From positions 868,001 to 932,000 of the forward strand of contig JAMYGW020000008.1 of the NCBI GenBank assembly GCA_025617375.2: 64,000 bases of DNA, read 5' to 3'. This stretch comes from Acarospora socialis. Lineage: Eukaryota; Ascomycota; Lecanoromycetes; Acarosporales; Acarosporaceae. Numbering within the stretch: the stretch's first letter is position 1; each line of letters starts with the position of its first letter. Shown here piece after piece: positions 44,908 to 56,219 of this stretch. Both the position numbers and the translations under genes were made by a program. The notes below the pieces were generated by a model. The model had not been told where the DNA came from. It did not search any database and worked only from the letters and a program-made list of their open reading frames with translations.

Positions 44908-46464
44908 ATGATAGAGAATTCAAGAAGCGGATTCCATACCTCGAAAGAACCTCATCCAGAGGAGCTTGTTGATGGAGGTGTAAGTTTCCAGAGCTCAGCA
45001 CACTCATGCACCTTTGGCTGACATGTTGTACGGCTCAGTCAGTCAACAAGGCAATTGGGATCCAGCAGCTTCGCGATGCCATCCCACCTTACTGCTTTAA
45101 CCCCTCGCTTTTCTGGTCTTTCATCTACCTATTCAGAGATCTGACCTACAGCGTAGTCTTAGTCCTCGCGCTGCAGGGCCTCCTCCGCCTACCGCTGGTA
45201 TTGGAATCCCGACTGCTTTACTATGGCGTCGTCATGTCATACGGATTCCTCCAAGGCCTAGTATGGACCGGGATGTGGGTCATCGCGCATGATTGTGGTC
45301 ACAGTGCCTTCTCGACCTACGGTGTCCTAAACGACACCGTAGGCTTCATGCTGCACTCCGCTCTGCTAGCGCCATATTTCTCATGGAAATCGACCCATCG
45401 ACGCCATCACATCTACGCAGGGCACATCGAGAAAGACTTGAATTATGTTCCACTCGGACGAGATGACTACGCTGCGAAGATAAATTCACATTCAGACTCG
45501 CTGGACGAGCTAGGCGAAGATGCCCCGGTTGTTCTGTTCCTTCGTATCCTGCTACAGCAGCTGATCGGATGGAACTGGTACATTTTGTCGAACATCACAT
45601 GCCCGTCCACGGCATTACTCAAGCAAGGCATGTCCGTCTGGCGACACAGCCATTTCGACCCTTGGGGCTCTCTATTCCGCGCCTCCGAGACGACCGCAGT
45701 GATCCTGTCGGATTTAGGCTGCCTTACCACTATAACCATACTTTTTCAGATTTACCTCAGACTAGAGTCATTTGAACGACTCTTCTGGCTCTATATCGTG
45801 CCGTGGACCTGGGTAAATCACTGGATCGGTAAGACCGCCCTCCACCTTCCTTTTTACTTTCCATAGCTTTATGCTGACGATTACGTCTCCGCACAGTGAT
45901 GATTACTTACCTCCACCACACCCACCCCTCCGTGCCAAAGTATACCCGAACCTCCTGGTCCTTCATCCGTGGTGCTACTGCCACCATCGATCGCGACTTT
46001 GGCTTCATCGGTACTCATCTGTTCCACAACATTAGCTCGGACGTGAGTATCCTTCCAAACCTCTCTCGGGCTGATCGTAGTGCTACGTGTTTGCCATGTG
46101 CCTCCCGGCCTTCCTGATCACTGCTGATGAAGCTCACCACATCTAGCATGTGACACACCATCTGTTTTCCAAAATTCCTCATTACTACGGTCCCACCGCC
46201 ACCGCCGCGATCACACCCCTTCTCGGCAACCATTACCACGGGAAGGGTAGTTTCAGCTACAAGGATCTGAAGCTGGCCTTCAGTAAATGCCAGTGGGTGG
46301 AGGAGGATGAATCAAAAGACGTCAAATTTGGCCTGACAATATCGCCCGACGCTGGTAGCAAGGATCGAGCACTGTGGTATCGCGGAGGGATCAGTCCGGG
46401 CCCAGAGTATCGGCAGAGGTCAAACTCCCCTTGTCCCCAAGGAGCCGGTGCGGTCGACTGCTAA
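44908..46464 (+). CDS. Membrane fatty-acid desaturase (oleate Delta-12/omega-6 type)
   Basis: ER desaturase introducing a double bond into an acyl chain. Exons are 44908-44979, 45039-45828, 45897-46042 and 46147-46464; the introns are 59, 68 and 104 bp. The product is 441 residues. The three histidine boxes that bind the di-iron centre are HDCGH (108-112), HRRHH (144-148) and HVTHH (337-341), the last created by the final splice. RDAIPPYCFNPSLFWSF at the N-terminus, HTHPSVPKY, and GTHLFHNISSDHVTHHLFSKIPHYY are typical of FAD2-like enzymes. The C-terminal 20 residues (QRSNSPCPQGAGAVDC) look unlike the family, so the true 3' end may differ. Divergence from a P450 suggests a specialised lipid pathway rather than bulk linoleate synthesis; this is inference. 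Confidence 0.9.
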
Positions 46465-46681
46465 GTAGGTGGGGGGCAGGGAAGTACACAGAGCAGAAGT
46501 ATGTCATCGAGGCGCCCCGTAAAACACGCCAGTGGATAGGTTATCATGATCGCAAAGCTTAAACCAACCGTAGACAGTAAAGCTTTCGCATATTCATTCG
46601 ATCCTGTCTACTCTTTCTTCCCACCGGCAGGTTCTCACCCTTACGTGGCCCAGTTCCAAGATGGTTCAAGATAGGCAGTTC

Positions 46682-47263
46682 TCACGCCATCACCTTCTCA
46701 ATCAACCTCGCAACCTTCTCATCCAGCCTCCTCGCCGCCTTCACTAACTCGCCCTTCCCTGCCACCGCTCGATCATCCAGATGTCCCGCAATCAACCCAC
46801 TAGGCGAGAACCACACGCACTTCGCCCCACCACCGCCCTCCTCCACCAACAACGCCTCGACCGGCACGCACAGCCCGGCCTCGACATCCTCGCCCATCGT
46901 CTCGATGGCAAGGAGCGGGTTCCCAAAGACGAAGCGGTGCACGGCGCGACCGCCATTGGGCCCGAGCTCGTTGTTCGCGTCGGGGAAGTGGCGGATCCAG
47001 GCGCCATGGCGGAATTCGGCGAAGAGGAGGAATTCGCGGGAGGGTTGGAGGGTGGAGGTTATGAGGGATTCCAAGGCTTGGCGGTCAGGTTGTTGGGAGA
47101 GTGTGGGAGGGGCGGAGGGGACGAGGGAGCGGAAGCGGGAGAGGACGGTGTTGAAGGGGGTGGTGGTGTGGGTGGTTAGACGGGTGCCTGTGCACGTTTG
47201 TGTTGTTGTGTTGGGTGGAAGGGTGGGGGCATTTTGTAAGGCGGTGGGAGAGGAGGACTCCAT
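46682..47263 (-). CDS. DUF302-like protein
   Basis: Intronless, 193 residues from the ATG at 47263. The region TRLTTHTTTPFNTVLSRF, then LLFAEFRHGAWI, VHRFVFGNPLLAIETM and AGLCVPVEALLVEE matches the pattern of the DUF302/TT1751-like fold, a small alpha/beta domain found in bacteria and fungi. The family has no established function. The N-terminal 30 residues are Ser/Thr-rich and probably flexible; no signal peptide or membrane segment is seen. The start codon at 47263 is supported by codon bias. The gene converges with the desaturase 217 bp away. Confidence 0.75.
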   Translation of the reverse strand: MESSSPTALQNAPTLPPNTTTQTCTGTRLTTHTTTPFNTVLSRFRSLVPSAPPTLSQQPDRQALESLITSTLQPSREFLLFAEFRHGAWIRHFPDANNELGPNGGRAVHRFVFGNPLLAIETMGEDVEAGLCVPVEALLVEEGGGGAKCVWFSPSGLIAGHLDDRAVAGKGELVKAARRLDEKVARLIEKVMA

Positions 47264-47984
47264 CCAGGCAAGTGAGTTGGTATGTCGTGTTACGGATCAC
47301 AAGCCCCCGGTTCGAAAACTCTGAGAGACAGTGGAGTGTTTGCCTGGTTTGGCTTGCCTACTGGGACGAGCAAGATATCATGATGCAGTTCGGCTACAGT
47401 GCCGGAAAACCATAGACAAATCTTTCCACTCATTCCCACAGTCAATTGACACCTCTTGATCCCTAAAACAACAGTTAAATGCTCAAGAGTACTTGGAAGA
47501 ATTTCAAGTGTAAACTCTCACCAAAGTTAACAATGAAAGATCTTAGATGTTTTTTCTCATCGTTATTTATTGTCCCAAAAAGTTGATCTTAAAGAATATA
47601 AGAACAATAATAATGCAGTCAATTTAAACCAACAGAGAACTTAGACAATAATTTAGCCGTTTAATAATCACCAAAATCCGTCCGCAAACGCCAAAGTTAT
47701 TTGGCCCAAGTCTAATAACAGTGTCAACAGCGCTAAACGCAGATTCTAAGGTATCTCTTGGCTTCATGTGGGGGCCAATCTCAGATGCAAAAGGCAACAT
47801 GTGGTAGCATAGCATAACATAACACAGGCTACGGAGTTACAATCCATCAGAAACTTGATGCTCATCCTCAGATTACTGCACTAGGTTGAAGCGGTCCTGA
47901 ACAGATGTGCCGAGCCAAGAGCCAACACACCTAACCAATGTAGCGAATGATAGTCGACCATCCACGCGACCTCTTATACACGCT
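47264..47984. other. Intergenic with AT-rich core, no gene seen
   Basis: This is 721 bp between divergent genes. The segment 47430-47720 is markedly AT-rich compared with its GC-rich neighbours. No gene, tRNA or element termini are recognised. Confidence 0.5.
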
Positions 47985-50042
47985 ATGAACGCCCAGACCA
48001 CGAACAAGGTTACTGGCAAGACCCAAGGTCCACCGCCAAATGCCGGTAGTCCTGTGTCCTTCCTGGGTTCAGATGACCCTCTTCCGTCGCCTACAACATC
48101 CTTCCCACCATTTTCGCCAGATTCACGTCGTCGAAGTGAAAACACCGCGAGCTTATCAGATGTGGATATAGCTGGTCTCGTTGACACCCTGACAGAAGAC
48201 ATGGAAGGGTTGGCAGATGGACATACGCGGAGAAGAAGCTCACTGATGGACGGCATAGCTGCTGGTCGGGACAAGGCAAGGTCGGATAAGAAAACACAGC
48301 CGCGCAGGCAAAGGAGAAGGCATCAAGGTGGTATCGATGAGGGCGATGAACGCAAGGGATTCTCAGACGGCGGTCAATCTTCAGACTCCTCTTCACGCTC
48401 TACGAGTGAGGATGTGGAACTGGACGACATCTCCTCAGACGATGGCCTTGATGGTGAGGAGACCGGCTTAACGAAGGAGGACCGGCGTCGGAAACGGCGA
48501 AGGAAGAGGCGGCATACACGTATGGACAAGAGAATAGCGGGCGATGCGATGGCGGGCAGGGGATGGAAGAACTTGGCAAATCAGAGTGTGCTGAAGAGAT
48601 CTCTCATCAATGCGTTGCTGATAGGGCTATGGTATGCTCCACCGGTCTGCATCATGATACCTTAAGCTAACGACGTCTCTGAAGGTACTGCTTTTCTCTT
48701 TCGATATCTATTGTAATTTACACCCCTCAAAAGAAACATTCTCAGTGTCAAGTCTGACGTTCGCTCCTTAGTACAACACCTGGATGTTCTCGCCAGGGCA
48801 TCTCGACTTCCACTTTCCACTATTCACTACCAGTCTGCACATGGTCGTTCAGTTCTCCATGGCTTCACTCGTCCTGTGGCTGTTCCCGCGTTTCCGGCCT
48901 GGTTCCGACTCCACGCTTGAGTCTCATCAACACGCTCAGACACAACATAACTCAGCCAAGAATGAGAAGCCTCTCATGACCCGCACCTTCTACATCACAC
49001 GTATCGGTCCATGCGGAGCAGCGACAGGACTCGACATCGGGCTTGGCAATATGAGCCTGAAATTCATCACACTCACGTTCTATAGTAAGATTACCTCACC
49101 GGCATCCGTACCCTGCTTCAACTGACCCTGCCATCAGCCATGTGCAAATCCTCCTCTCTGGCCTTCGTGCTGCTCTTTGCCTTCCTCTTCCGCCTCGAAG
49201 CCCCCTCTATCAAGCTCATCCTCATCATCGCCACCATGACCATTGGCGTTGTCATGATGGTGGCCGGCGAAACCGCCTTCAACGCCCTCGGCTTCATCCT
49301 CGTCATTTCCGCCGCCTTCTTCTCCGGCTTCCGTTGGGGACTCACTCAAATCCTCCTTCTCCGTAACCCCGCGACCTCGAACCCCTTCAGCAGCATCTTC
49401 TACCTCGCCCCAATCATGTTCCTCTCCCTGCTGATCATCGCCCTCCCCGTCGAAGGGCCCCATGCCCTCGCAGCCGGCCTCGTCGCCCTCACGCAGGCAA
49501 AGGGCACCGTCACCGGCATTGCCATCCTCCTTTTTCCCGGCCTCCTCGCCTTCCTTATGACCTCCTCCGAATTCGCCCTCCTACAGCGCACGTCCGTCGT
49601 CACCCTCAGCATCTGCGGCATCTTCAAGGAGGTCGTCACCATCTCCGCTGCCGGCATCGTTTTCTACGACCCGCTTACCCCCATCAACGTCTCTGGCCTT
49701 CTCGTCACTATCGCCAGTATCGCGGCGTATAATTACATCAAAATCTCCAAGATGCGCAACGACGCGAAATCAAATATCGTCCAGCACGACGTCGACGATG
49801 ACGTCGGTGTCCGCGAGCCGATGCTCGGTGCTGTGGACGGTGTCGCTGACGGAGGAGTTGGTCAGGCAGGAGCACAGCAGCGGCCTCAGCCGCGAACAAG
49901 TACCAGCGGGCTCGTGACTGCCGCCGTAAGATCGCCCAGCGTCAGTATACAGCTGCCGAGGGAGGCGCTGCACGGCGGCCCGGTTGTCGCGAGTAGTCCG
50001 GCGCGGACGTCACCGATCAAGAGACCCGAGGATCTGGAGTGA
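47985..50042 (+). CDS. SLC35C2-type drug/metabolite (nucleotide-sugar-like) transporter
   Basis: Golgi/ER-type member of the DMT superfamily triose-phosphate-transporter group. Exons are 47985-48631, 48685-48712, 48772-49084 and 49138-50042; the introns are 53-59 bp. The product is 630 residues. The first 200 residues are hydrophilic, Ser/Asp/Arg-rich and presumably cytosolic. Splicing of a 28-bp exon gives LIGLWYCFSLSISIYNTWMF, the first helix. Then come HLDFHFPLFTTSLHM, GLDIGLGNMSLKFITLTFYT and several further helices (FVLLFAFLF, LILIIATMTIGVVMMVAGE, VTISAAGIVFYDPLTPINV). This matches fungal SLC35C2 (yeast YMD8-like) proteins. The cargo is unproven. The C-terminal tail is Ser/Pro-rich. Confidence 0.9.
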
Positions 50043-50610
50043 TGCGTGAACCTTTGTCGTTGCTGGCGGTATATTGTTGTCTAGTCTTGTTAGCGATCGC
50101 ATTGGGTGGCGTTGGGAAGAGGAATTCACGGAGATGAGGTCTAGCGGTTTGGTTTACGATGGTACTTGTTCTGTGGGTCTTGTTAGACAATGCGTTGCAG
50201 ACAGAGAGATATGGAAGAGCTAGTAGTTATACGAGTAGAGCATGTAGCACCTTATAATAACGATTACACTGGGTGTAGATATACTGTACAGCATAAAGTA
50301 ATATAACACAGTACTAGAGTCCTATTTCTACCGTACTCGTACTTCTACGCGGTAGTATGCTATCCAGGACCCCCTATGCAACTGAGCACACCTCACCATA
50401 TAAGGTACATTTCAATGTGATATGGTGCGCTATGCTCTATCCATCACGTCGCATCGCACTGCGCACCACTCTCCAACCACCGTCCCTCTCCCCGCCCACC
50501 TCCCTTCCTGTACTTCCACCTATCGTGACATCACTAATCGTCCGCACGATCCATAGTCTACACGCCTAACCCTCTCGCCACCCTCACCAACCCGGTCTTT
50601 AACCGTTTCG
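50043..50610. other. Convergent intergenic region
   Basis: This is 568 bp between the ends of the transporter and LSM12. TATA-like AT runs around 50260-50350 are in the 3' flanks. No gene is seen. Confidence 0.5.
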
Positions 50611-51725
50611 TTATCCGCCCTTCCTCGGCCCCATACTCGCACCCGGACCCGGACCAGCATTCGCATTCCCAACTCCCGCCGGAGCAGGCACAGCCGGTCT
50701 ACTCGACCTCTCCGCGATGCGCTTCCGTTCCATCTCGAGCTACAAGCCCACAGCCGTCAGCCATCATTCAATCTAGAATCCGACCCCCAAAACCCGCACG
50801 TCCCCGTAGCCCTCCTTAACCAAAATGAAAGAAAGAAAGAAACAGACTCAAACTCACCACCTTCCTCACCCTCCCCAACGCCCCCTGCTGTCCCTGCCCC
50901 TGCACTTGTCCCAACACGCAATCCTCAACCCGATACGGCGGCCTGATAACAACAGCGTCCAGCACAACAATACTCTGCTCGCTCCAGCGCGTCGGCAGCG
51001 TCCTCCCCAGCGCGTCGAATATCTCCTGGCCCTCGCGCCCGACGCCGCGGCCGCGCTTGGCGTCGAGCGCCTTGAGGCGGGCGACGGCGTTGGCGGTGCG
51101 GGTGGTGAGGGCGCGCAGGTCGAGGGGCGCGATGGGGGGTTGGGCGTGCGTGAAGTCGGTTGGTGGGGTGGTGGGAGTGGTGATTGTAGTGGTGGGGCTG
51201 CTGGTGCCGGTGCGGCTGGAGGTTGAGGAGGGGGAGAGGGAGAGGAGGGTGAAGGAGGCGATCTTGGGAATGGGGAGGATATGGTAGGTTCCTGGCTGTG
51301 GTGGGGCGGGAGAGGTGATGGGTGTTGTGGAGGTAGGCGCGGTGTTGATGGCGACGAGGTTGGTGATGGGGCAGGCGGTGTAGAGGGTGCCTTCGAGGGT
51401 GTTGTTGGTCGGGAGGGTCGTAGTGATGCGGATGCTGGTCGGTGGGAAGTCGCGTTAGCTGGAGACCTTTCACAAGCATGGTAGAGACATCCGCAGCACG
51501 TTGTAGCGGCGGGCAATGGCTTGCACTGCTTAGACCGCGTTGCAGGCGTGCAAGGACCTCAAAGCGCGAGGAATGACCGCGCAAGGCATGGAAGTGAAAT
51601 CCGACTTACCGCGCCCCGATCGCTCCGCTCAATGCACTTTCCAAAGACACCATGCCCGACGGGCCAATATTCGGTGTCGCAACAGGCGGTTTTCCGCCGG
51701 CATTCTGGCGCTTCGTGTCCGTCAT
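50611..51725 (-). CDS. LSM12: LSM12 homologue (Lsm plus anticodon-binding-like domain)
   Basis: RNA-associated protein of the Ataxin-2/Pbp1 network. Exons are 51610-51725, 50858-51434 and 50611-50739; the introns are 175 and 118 bp. The product is 273 residues. Exon 1 (MTDTKRQNAGGKPP, SLESALSGAIGAR) joins to IRITTTLPTNNTLEGTLYT and ACPITNLVAINTAP, the Lsm fold. The AD domain follows: LKALDAKRGRGVGREGQEIF and RWSEQSIVVLDAVVIRPPY. A linker rich in Pro/Ser/Thr separates them. The third exon encodes a Pro/Gly-rich tail. The ATG at 51725 gives frame and phase continuity with the conserved part. Long frames in other phases here come from the GC-rich composition. Confidence 0.88.
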
Positions 51726-52271
51726 CGTCACGCTCCGGTCAGTGCTCTGGCGCTATGCTATCCACGGTTTCACAAGGAACGCATTGACGCCTTTCAATGC
51801 CCGAGTCGCGGTTCAAGGACAAAAGCTGACAATGGTCAATTCTAAAAGGAATGACAGGAAGTGAAAAAAGACGACACAGAGGAAAGGTGGAATGTGGAGA
51901 AAAAGGTAGACCGTCCACCTCAGCACCTCTCAAACTCCTTCACTGTGCTGATGCTGGGAAAGTTGGAGAGCGCGGAGTGAGGCTCCAAAAGATTGATGTG
52001 TCGTAGCGCGACGGGCCGAAGCGACAACATTCTACATGTATCTGGGCTATCTGGGCCCTTGTCGTTCTTGGGGTCTTCTTTACATAGCACCCCATCAATC
52101 TTTCCTTTTCAAGCAGTACAGTTCGAAGAGCAAGAATACACTATGTCCGATGTCATGGAATGGTCGGTCCATTCTAACTACAGTAGCTATTCCGTCGATC
52201 TAACAATTTACGTCGTTTTTCACTTACCAGCATTTCAAACCATGTGCCAGAAATTCACCTTAGAACAAAAC
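51726..52271. other. Intergenic, LSM12 upstream region
   Basis: This 546-bp spacer lies between two minus-strand genes. No gene is recognised; a plus-strand frame from 51993 runs antisense into the neighbouring gene. Confidence 0.5.
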
Positions 52272-54148
52272 CTATGCCTGATACGTGGAAGCGGACACAT
52301 TGCCTCCTCTCCCGGTCCAGTTGACGTGAATGTCCTTCCCCTCTGGGTACTTCTCGCTAGCGTGCTCTGGCTTGATGCGGAAGGTATGAGCACCGAAGTA
52401 ATCTCTCTGTGCCTGAAGTAGATTGGCAGGAAGGTCTTTGGTGCGGTAGCCGTCGAAGAAGCTAAGAGCGGTACTGAAGGCGGGTGTGGGGATTCCCCAC
52501 AAGGCACCTTTGCTCACAATGTCTCTCCAGCCCGGCTGCGCGTCATGGATGGCTTTCTTGAAGAAGTCGTTGAACAACAAATTCTCAAGGTCAGGGTCTT
52601 TGCGGTAGGCGGACGTAATGTCCTTGAGGAAGACGGATCGGATGATGCAGCCACCACGCCACATGAGGGCAATCGATGGCTTATTGAGCTTCCACTTATA
52701 CATCTTGGCGGCCTGCAACGTACCAAGTTAGACTGACCAATGATATATACGATGCGCTCGAGTCTACTTACATCCTGCATCAACATAAAACCTTGGGCAT
52801 AGGAGATAATTTTCGATGCGTATAAGGCTTGCTCTAGATTGGCGAGGAATTCTTCCTTGTTGCCAGTGAATTCGTTTCGTTTAGGCCCTTCCAGCAGTTG
52901 GGAAGCCCGAGCCCTTTCCGGTTTTAGTGAACTAAGACATCGGGCGAAAACAGCTTCTCCGATGAGCGTTACGGGCATGCCAAGGTCCAAGGCGTTGATG
53001 GCAGTCCATTTTCCTGTCCCTTTCTGGCCGGCAGAGTCGAGAATCTTCTCCACCAACGGGGTACCATCGTCGTCGTTGAAGCGAAGGACATCGCGGGTGA
53101 TTTCGATGAGGAACGAGTCAAGAACACCGCGATTCCACTTGTCGAAAATGTCACCAATCTCCTTCTCTTGCATGCCTAAGCCACGCTTCATAATGTCGTA
53201 TGCCTGTTGTGACTTCAGCACTAATGCCACGAACAATTCCGTCTGTAGTCTAGTTTGTGAATCTCACCTCGCAGATCAGCTGCATGTCTCCATATTCGAT
53301 CCCGTTGTGGACCATCTTGACGTAGTGACCGGCGCCTTCGTCACCAACCCAATCACAGCATGGTTCGCCGTCGCTCTTTGCGGCGATGCTTTGGAAGATG
53401 TCCTTGATGTACGGCCAAGCCTCTTCATTCCCACCTGGCATAAGACTGGGTCCATAGCGAGCACCCTCCTCCCCACCAGAAACACCAGTTCCGACGAATC
53501 GGATTCCCTTCTCGGCCAGATACTTCGTTCGTCTATTTGTGTCCGGGTAGTGCGAGTTACCACCGTCAATTATGATATCACCCTTCTCCACGTACGGGAG
53601 AAGACTTTCGATGAATTGATCGACCGGCTTACCAGCCATGACAAGGAGCATCATTCGTCGAGGTTTCTTGAGCTTCAAGACGAATTCCTCCACGGAATGA
53701 GCTCCAACAATCGATTTACCTGGAAAGCGTTCAATCAGATGCTCAAGACGATGTGCTGGTCCTGCTCGTGCTGACCTTTAGCCTCGTTTTCCAGGAAGTG
53801 GTCGACCTTCGAGACCGTACGGTTGAAGGCGACGACGGTGAACCCATTATCGGCGATGTTCAGGATCAGGTTCTGGCCCATAACGGCCAAGCCAATGAGA
53901 CCAAAATCACCACTAGGGATAATCCGCGCAGCTCCGCCGACATTGATGCCGGCAAGTCGCGCGCTGTAGTCAGCAAAAGCAGCTCAGTATCCAAGCAGAT
54001 GAGCTCTGAAAAGAACAAAGCACAATTGGAGTAGTAATGATCAGGTACATCCTGTAAGATTCCAATGGTGGAAGCCCAAACGACGATGACGATAACGTAG
54101 GTGGTGGGGCACCAAGGGTGGGATGACTTACACTGCTTTGTCCGCCAT
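52272..54148 (-). CDS. GND1: 6-phosphogluconate dehydrogenase, decarboxylating
   Basis: Oxidative pentose-phosphate-pathway enzyme making ribulose 5-phosphate, CO2 and NADPH in the cytosol. Exons are 54132-54148, 53776-53912, 53268-53719, 52772-53203 and 52272-52712; the introns are 219, 56, 64 and 59 bp. The product is 492 residues, the normal length. Exon 1 is only 17 bp (MADKAV). The Rossmann motif is [46 protein letters not shown], and [20 protein letters not shown] hold the catalytic Lys and Glu. Splicing gives [14 protein letters not shown]. The C-terminal part has [30 protein letters not shown] and ends NVSASTYQA. It is divergent from the RBM42-like gene. Confidence 0.97.
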
Positions 54149-54647
54149 CTTGTTATCGGTGCGAGGAGGGAGTGATGATTCAATGTGAGGATACTGAAGT
54201 CAAACCAGAATGTCTTGGTTTGAGTGGAGTGTCGTATACGTCTTGGGTTATCTGCTTACTAGTAGGTCAGGCTGCTGAGCGTTGGAGGGGCTCTCATTGT
54301 CTTTTCTGAGGTGGGGCACTTTACTGGCTCGCCAGCTTAGTCACTATCCGCGAGCGCCGAAGCATATCTTGCTGAGTAATCACAGAGCCTCACCTCTTCA
54401 AACTGCCTAGAGGTGTGCTAGGGTCTTGTAAAGTCGCAAGATACCATGATTCCATTTGAACAAGAAGGTCTCAATCCAGGACCCGAAGGAGGAAACTATA
54501 CTCAATAAAAAGCCAACCCGTCTAGATTCGAAGAGCTAGAAACCGCTACATCTAAGAGCTTGAGACGTCGAAGACTGCTGCGTCGTTGTCGGCGCGACAG
54601 GTACGTCCCTAACTGCACTCAAAGCTTCTGTGGCCCAGTCGTTCATC
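54149..54647. promoter_or_regulatory. Shared divergent promoter region of GND1 and the RBM42-like gene
   Basis: This 499-bp spacer lies between two divergent start codons. No clear TATA box and no additional gene were seen. Confidence 0.5.
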
Positions 54648-55991
54648 ATGTCCTATCCGCCACCTCCAGGTCTGAAAGCCTCCCAAGCGCCCTCATCATC
54701 CTCGACTCAGCAAACTCATTCCTCACTACCACCTCGCCCGCCACCGCCAGCCGGTCCACCCCCCTCATTTAAGGCCGCCTTCACACCGACATTCTCGACA
54801 GGCGCGCCAGGCACAAGAGTTTATAATGGCATGTCAAACGGTGGGAGCATTCAACCAACAAATAATACATACACTGGCTTTACCGGCTTCCAACCACGAT
54901 CGGTGACAGCAGCGAACGCTGCGTTTCAAACCCACAGCCCCATCGTCTCAGCTCCCCCAGCGCCTCCTACCGGTTTCTCCGCCCCGCAAACGGGCTACCC
55001 CACCAGCGCCTATCAGCCGCAACCACAACAATACCAGCAACCTCCGCAAGCGGCCTTCTATCCACCTCAAGTCGAAGACACATACAGCCAAGCAGCCGCC
55101 CCGCAAATCCGCAATCCCTTCCCCCTCCCCGGCCAAGAGCCCTCCAGCGCCTTCGGACGCGGTCGCGGCACCGGTCGAGGCGGTACCTACCAAGATGGCG
55201 GCCTGGACCCGGAGATGGAAGCGCAAATCGCGCAATGGCAAAGTGCGTACGCGGGCAAAGACGCCGACACTTCGGGCGGGCGCGGCCTAGGACGCACGAC
55301 AGGCAGCACGCGGACCTTCAGCGGTCTGGGCGGCGGCGGCGGCGGGGGCGAAGGCGCTCTCTCCGCCAGCGGCGCCAACGCCGGCCCGCTCGGCGGCCGA
55401 CCCGACATCCAAGCGCCCGCCATGAGCAGCTCGGACATATCGTCCGCGGCGAGCGCGGACACGGGCGTGGCGGCGGTGGTGAACGGCGCGGACGGCAAGC
55501 AGAAAACGGTGGTGCGCAGCGGGGGCGGGCAGACGTGGCAGGACCCGACGCTGCTGGAATGGGATCCCGCGCACTTCCGGCTGTTCGTCGGCAACCTGGC
55601 GGGCGAAGTGACGGACGAGTCGCTCCTGAAAGCCTTCGCCAAGTTCGCGTCGGTGCAGAAGGCGCGCGTCGTGAGGGATAAGCGCACGACGAAGAGTAAG
55701 GGCTTTGGCTTCGTCAGCTTCAGTGATGGCGAGGAGTACTTTCAGGCGGCGAGAGATATGCAGGGGAAGTATATCGGTAGTCATCCGGTGCTGTTGAGGA
55801 AGAGCACGACGGAGATTAGGCCGGTTGTGCATGGTGCGAATGGGAAGAAGGGGGGTGGCAAGGGTGGCAAGGGTGGGAAGGGAGGTGGAGGAGGCGGGCA
55901 TGGTGGGAGTGGTGGCGGTGGAAGCAAAACTGGGGCTGGGGTGCAGAAGAAGCAGAGTAAGACGAAGGGCGGATTGAAGGTCTTGGGATGA
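54648..55991 (+). CDS. RBM42-like RNA-binding protein with one RRM
   Basis: Intronless, 447 residues from the ATG at 54648 (MSYPPPPGLKAS). An upstream in-frame GTG was not used. The N-terminal half is rich in Pro, Gln, Ala and Ser. A RGRGTGRGG-like patch and EMEAQIAQWQSAYAG lie before a Gly-rich linker. One RRM sits near residues 305-385, with RNP2 FRLFVGNL and RNP1 KSKGFGFVSF. WQDPTLLEWDPAHFRLFVG and the SHPVLLRKSTTEIRPV end are typical of RBM42, a splicing-associated factor. The tail is Gly/Lys-rich and ends QSKTKGGLKVLG. The gene converges with UTP20, 228 bp away. Confidence 0.9.
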   Translation: MSYPPPPGLKASQAPSSSSTQQTHSSLPPRPPPPAGPPPSFKAAFTPTFSTGAPGTRVYNGMSNGGSIQPTNNTYTGFTGFQPRSVTAANAAFQTHSPIVSAPPAPPTGFSAPQTGYPTSAYQPQPQQYQQPPQAAFYPPQVEDTYSQAAAPQIRNPFPLPGQEPSSAFGRGRGTGRGGTYQDGGLDPEMEAQIAQWQSAYAGKDADTSGGRGLGRTTGSTRTFSGLGGGGGGGEGALSASGANAGPLGGRPDIQAPAMSSSDISSAASADTGVAAVVNGADGKQKTVVRSGGGQTWQDPTLLEWDPAHFRLFVGNLAGEVTDESLLKAFAKFASVQKARVVRDKRTTKSKGFGFVSFSDGEEYFQAARDMQGKYIGSHPVLLRKSTTEIRPVVHGANGKKGGGKGGKGGKGGGGGGHGGSGGGGSKTGAGVQKKQSKTKGGLKVLG

Positions 55992-56219
55992 CGTTGGGTG
56001 GGGGATGTGGTGAGGAAGGTGTGATGGGCGGGTGGCTTGCTTCTTGACTGCGCTTATACGCTTAGGGATGATCACAAGCTTAGCATTTTCAAGCCAGGGC
56101 TATTCGGAAGCACCAACTAGATGTGTATTATGCTTACACATGGCTTTCCCATTCGTTGAGTAACTAAGCTCAATGCAATCGCAAGGATTTGCCGATAACA
56201 TATATATACATAACATAAT

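Noticed and set aside
47270-47335. tRNA-like sequence with a B-box resembling GGTTCGAAAAC
   Set aside because: The T-stem does not pair, no acceptor stem can be formed, and the A-box is poor.
47430-47720. AT-rich island as a transposon remnant
   Set aside because: No terminal repeats, target-site duplication or transposase motif could be seen.
50866-51584. Two long minus-strand frames of more than 210 codons in the LSM12 region
   Set aside because: They are Pro/His/Arg-rich out-of-phase readings of the real LSM12 exon, which carries the Lsm and AD signatures.
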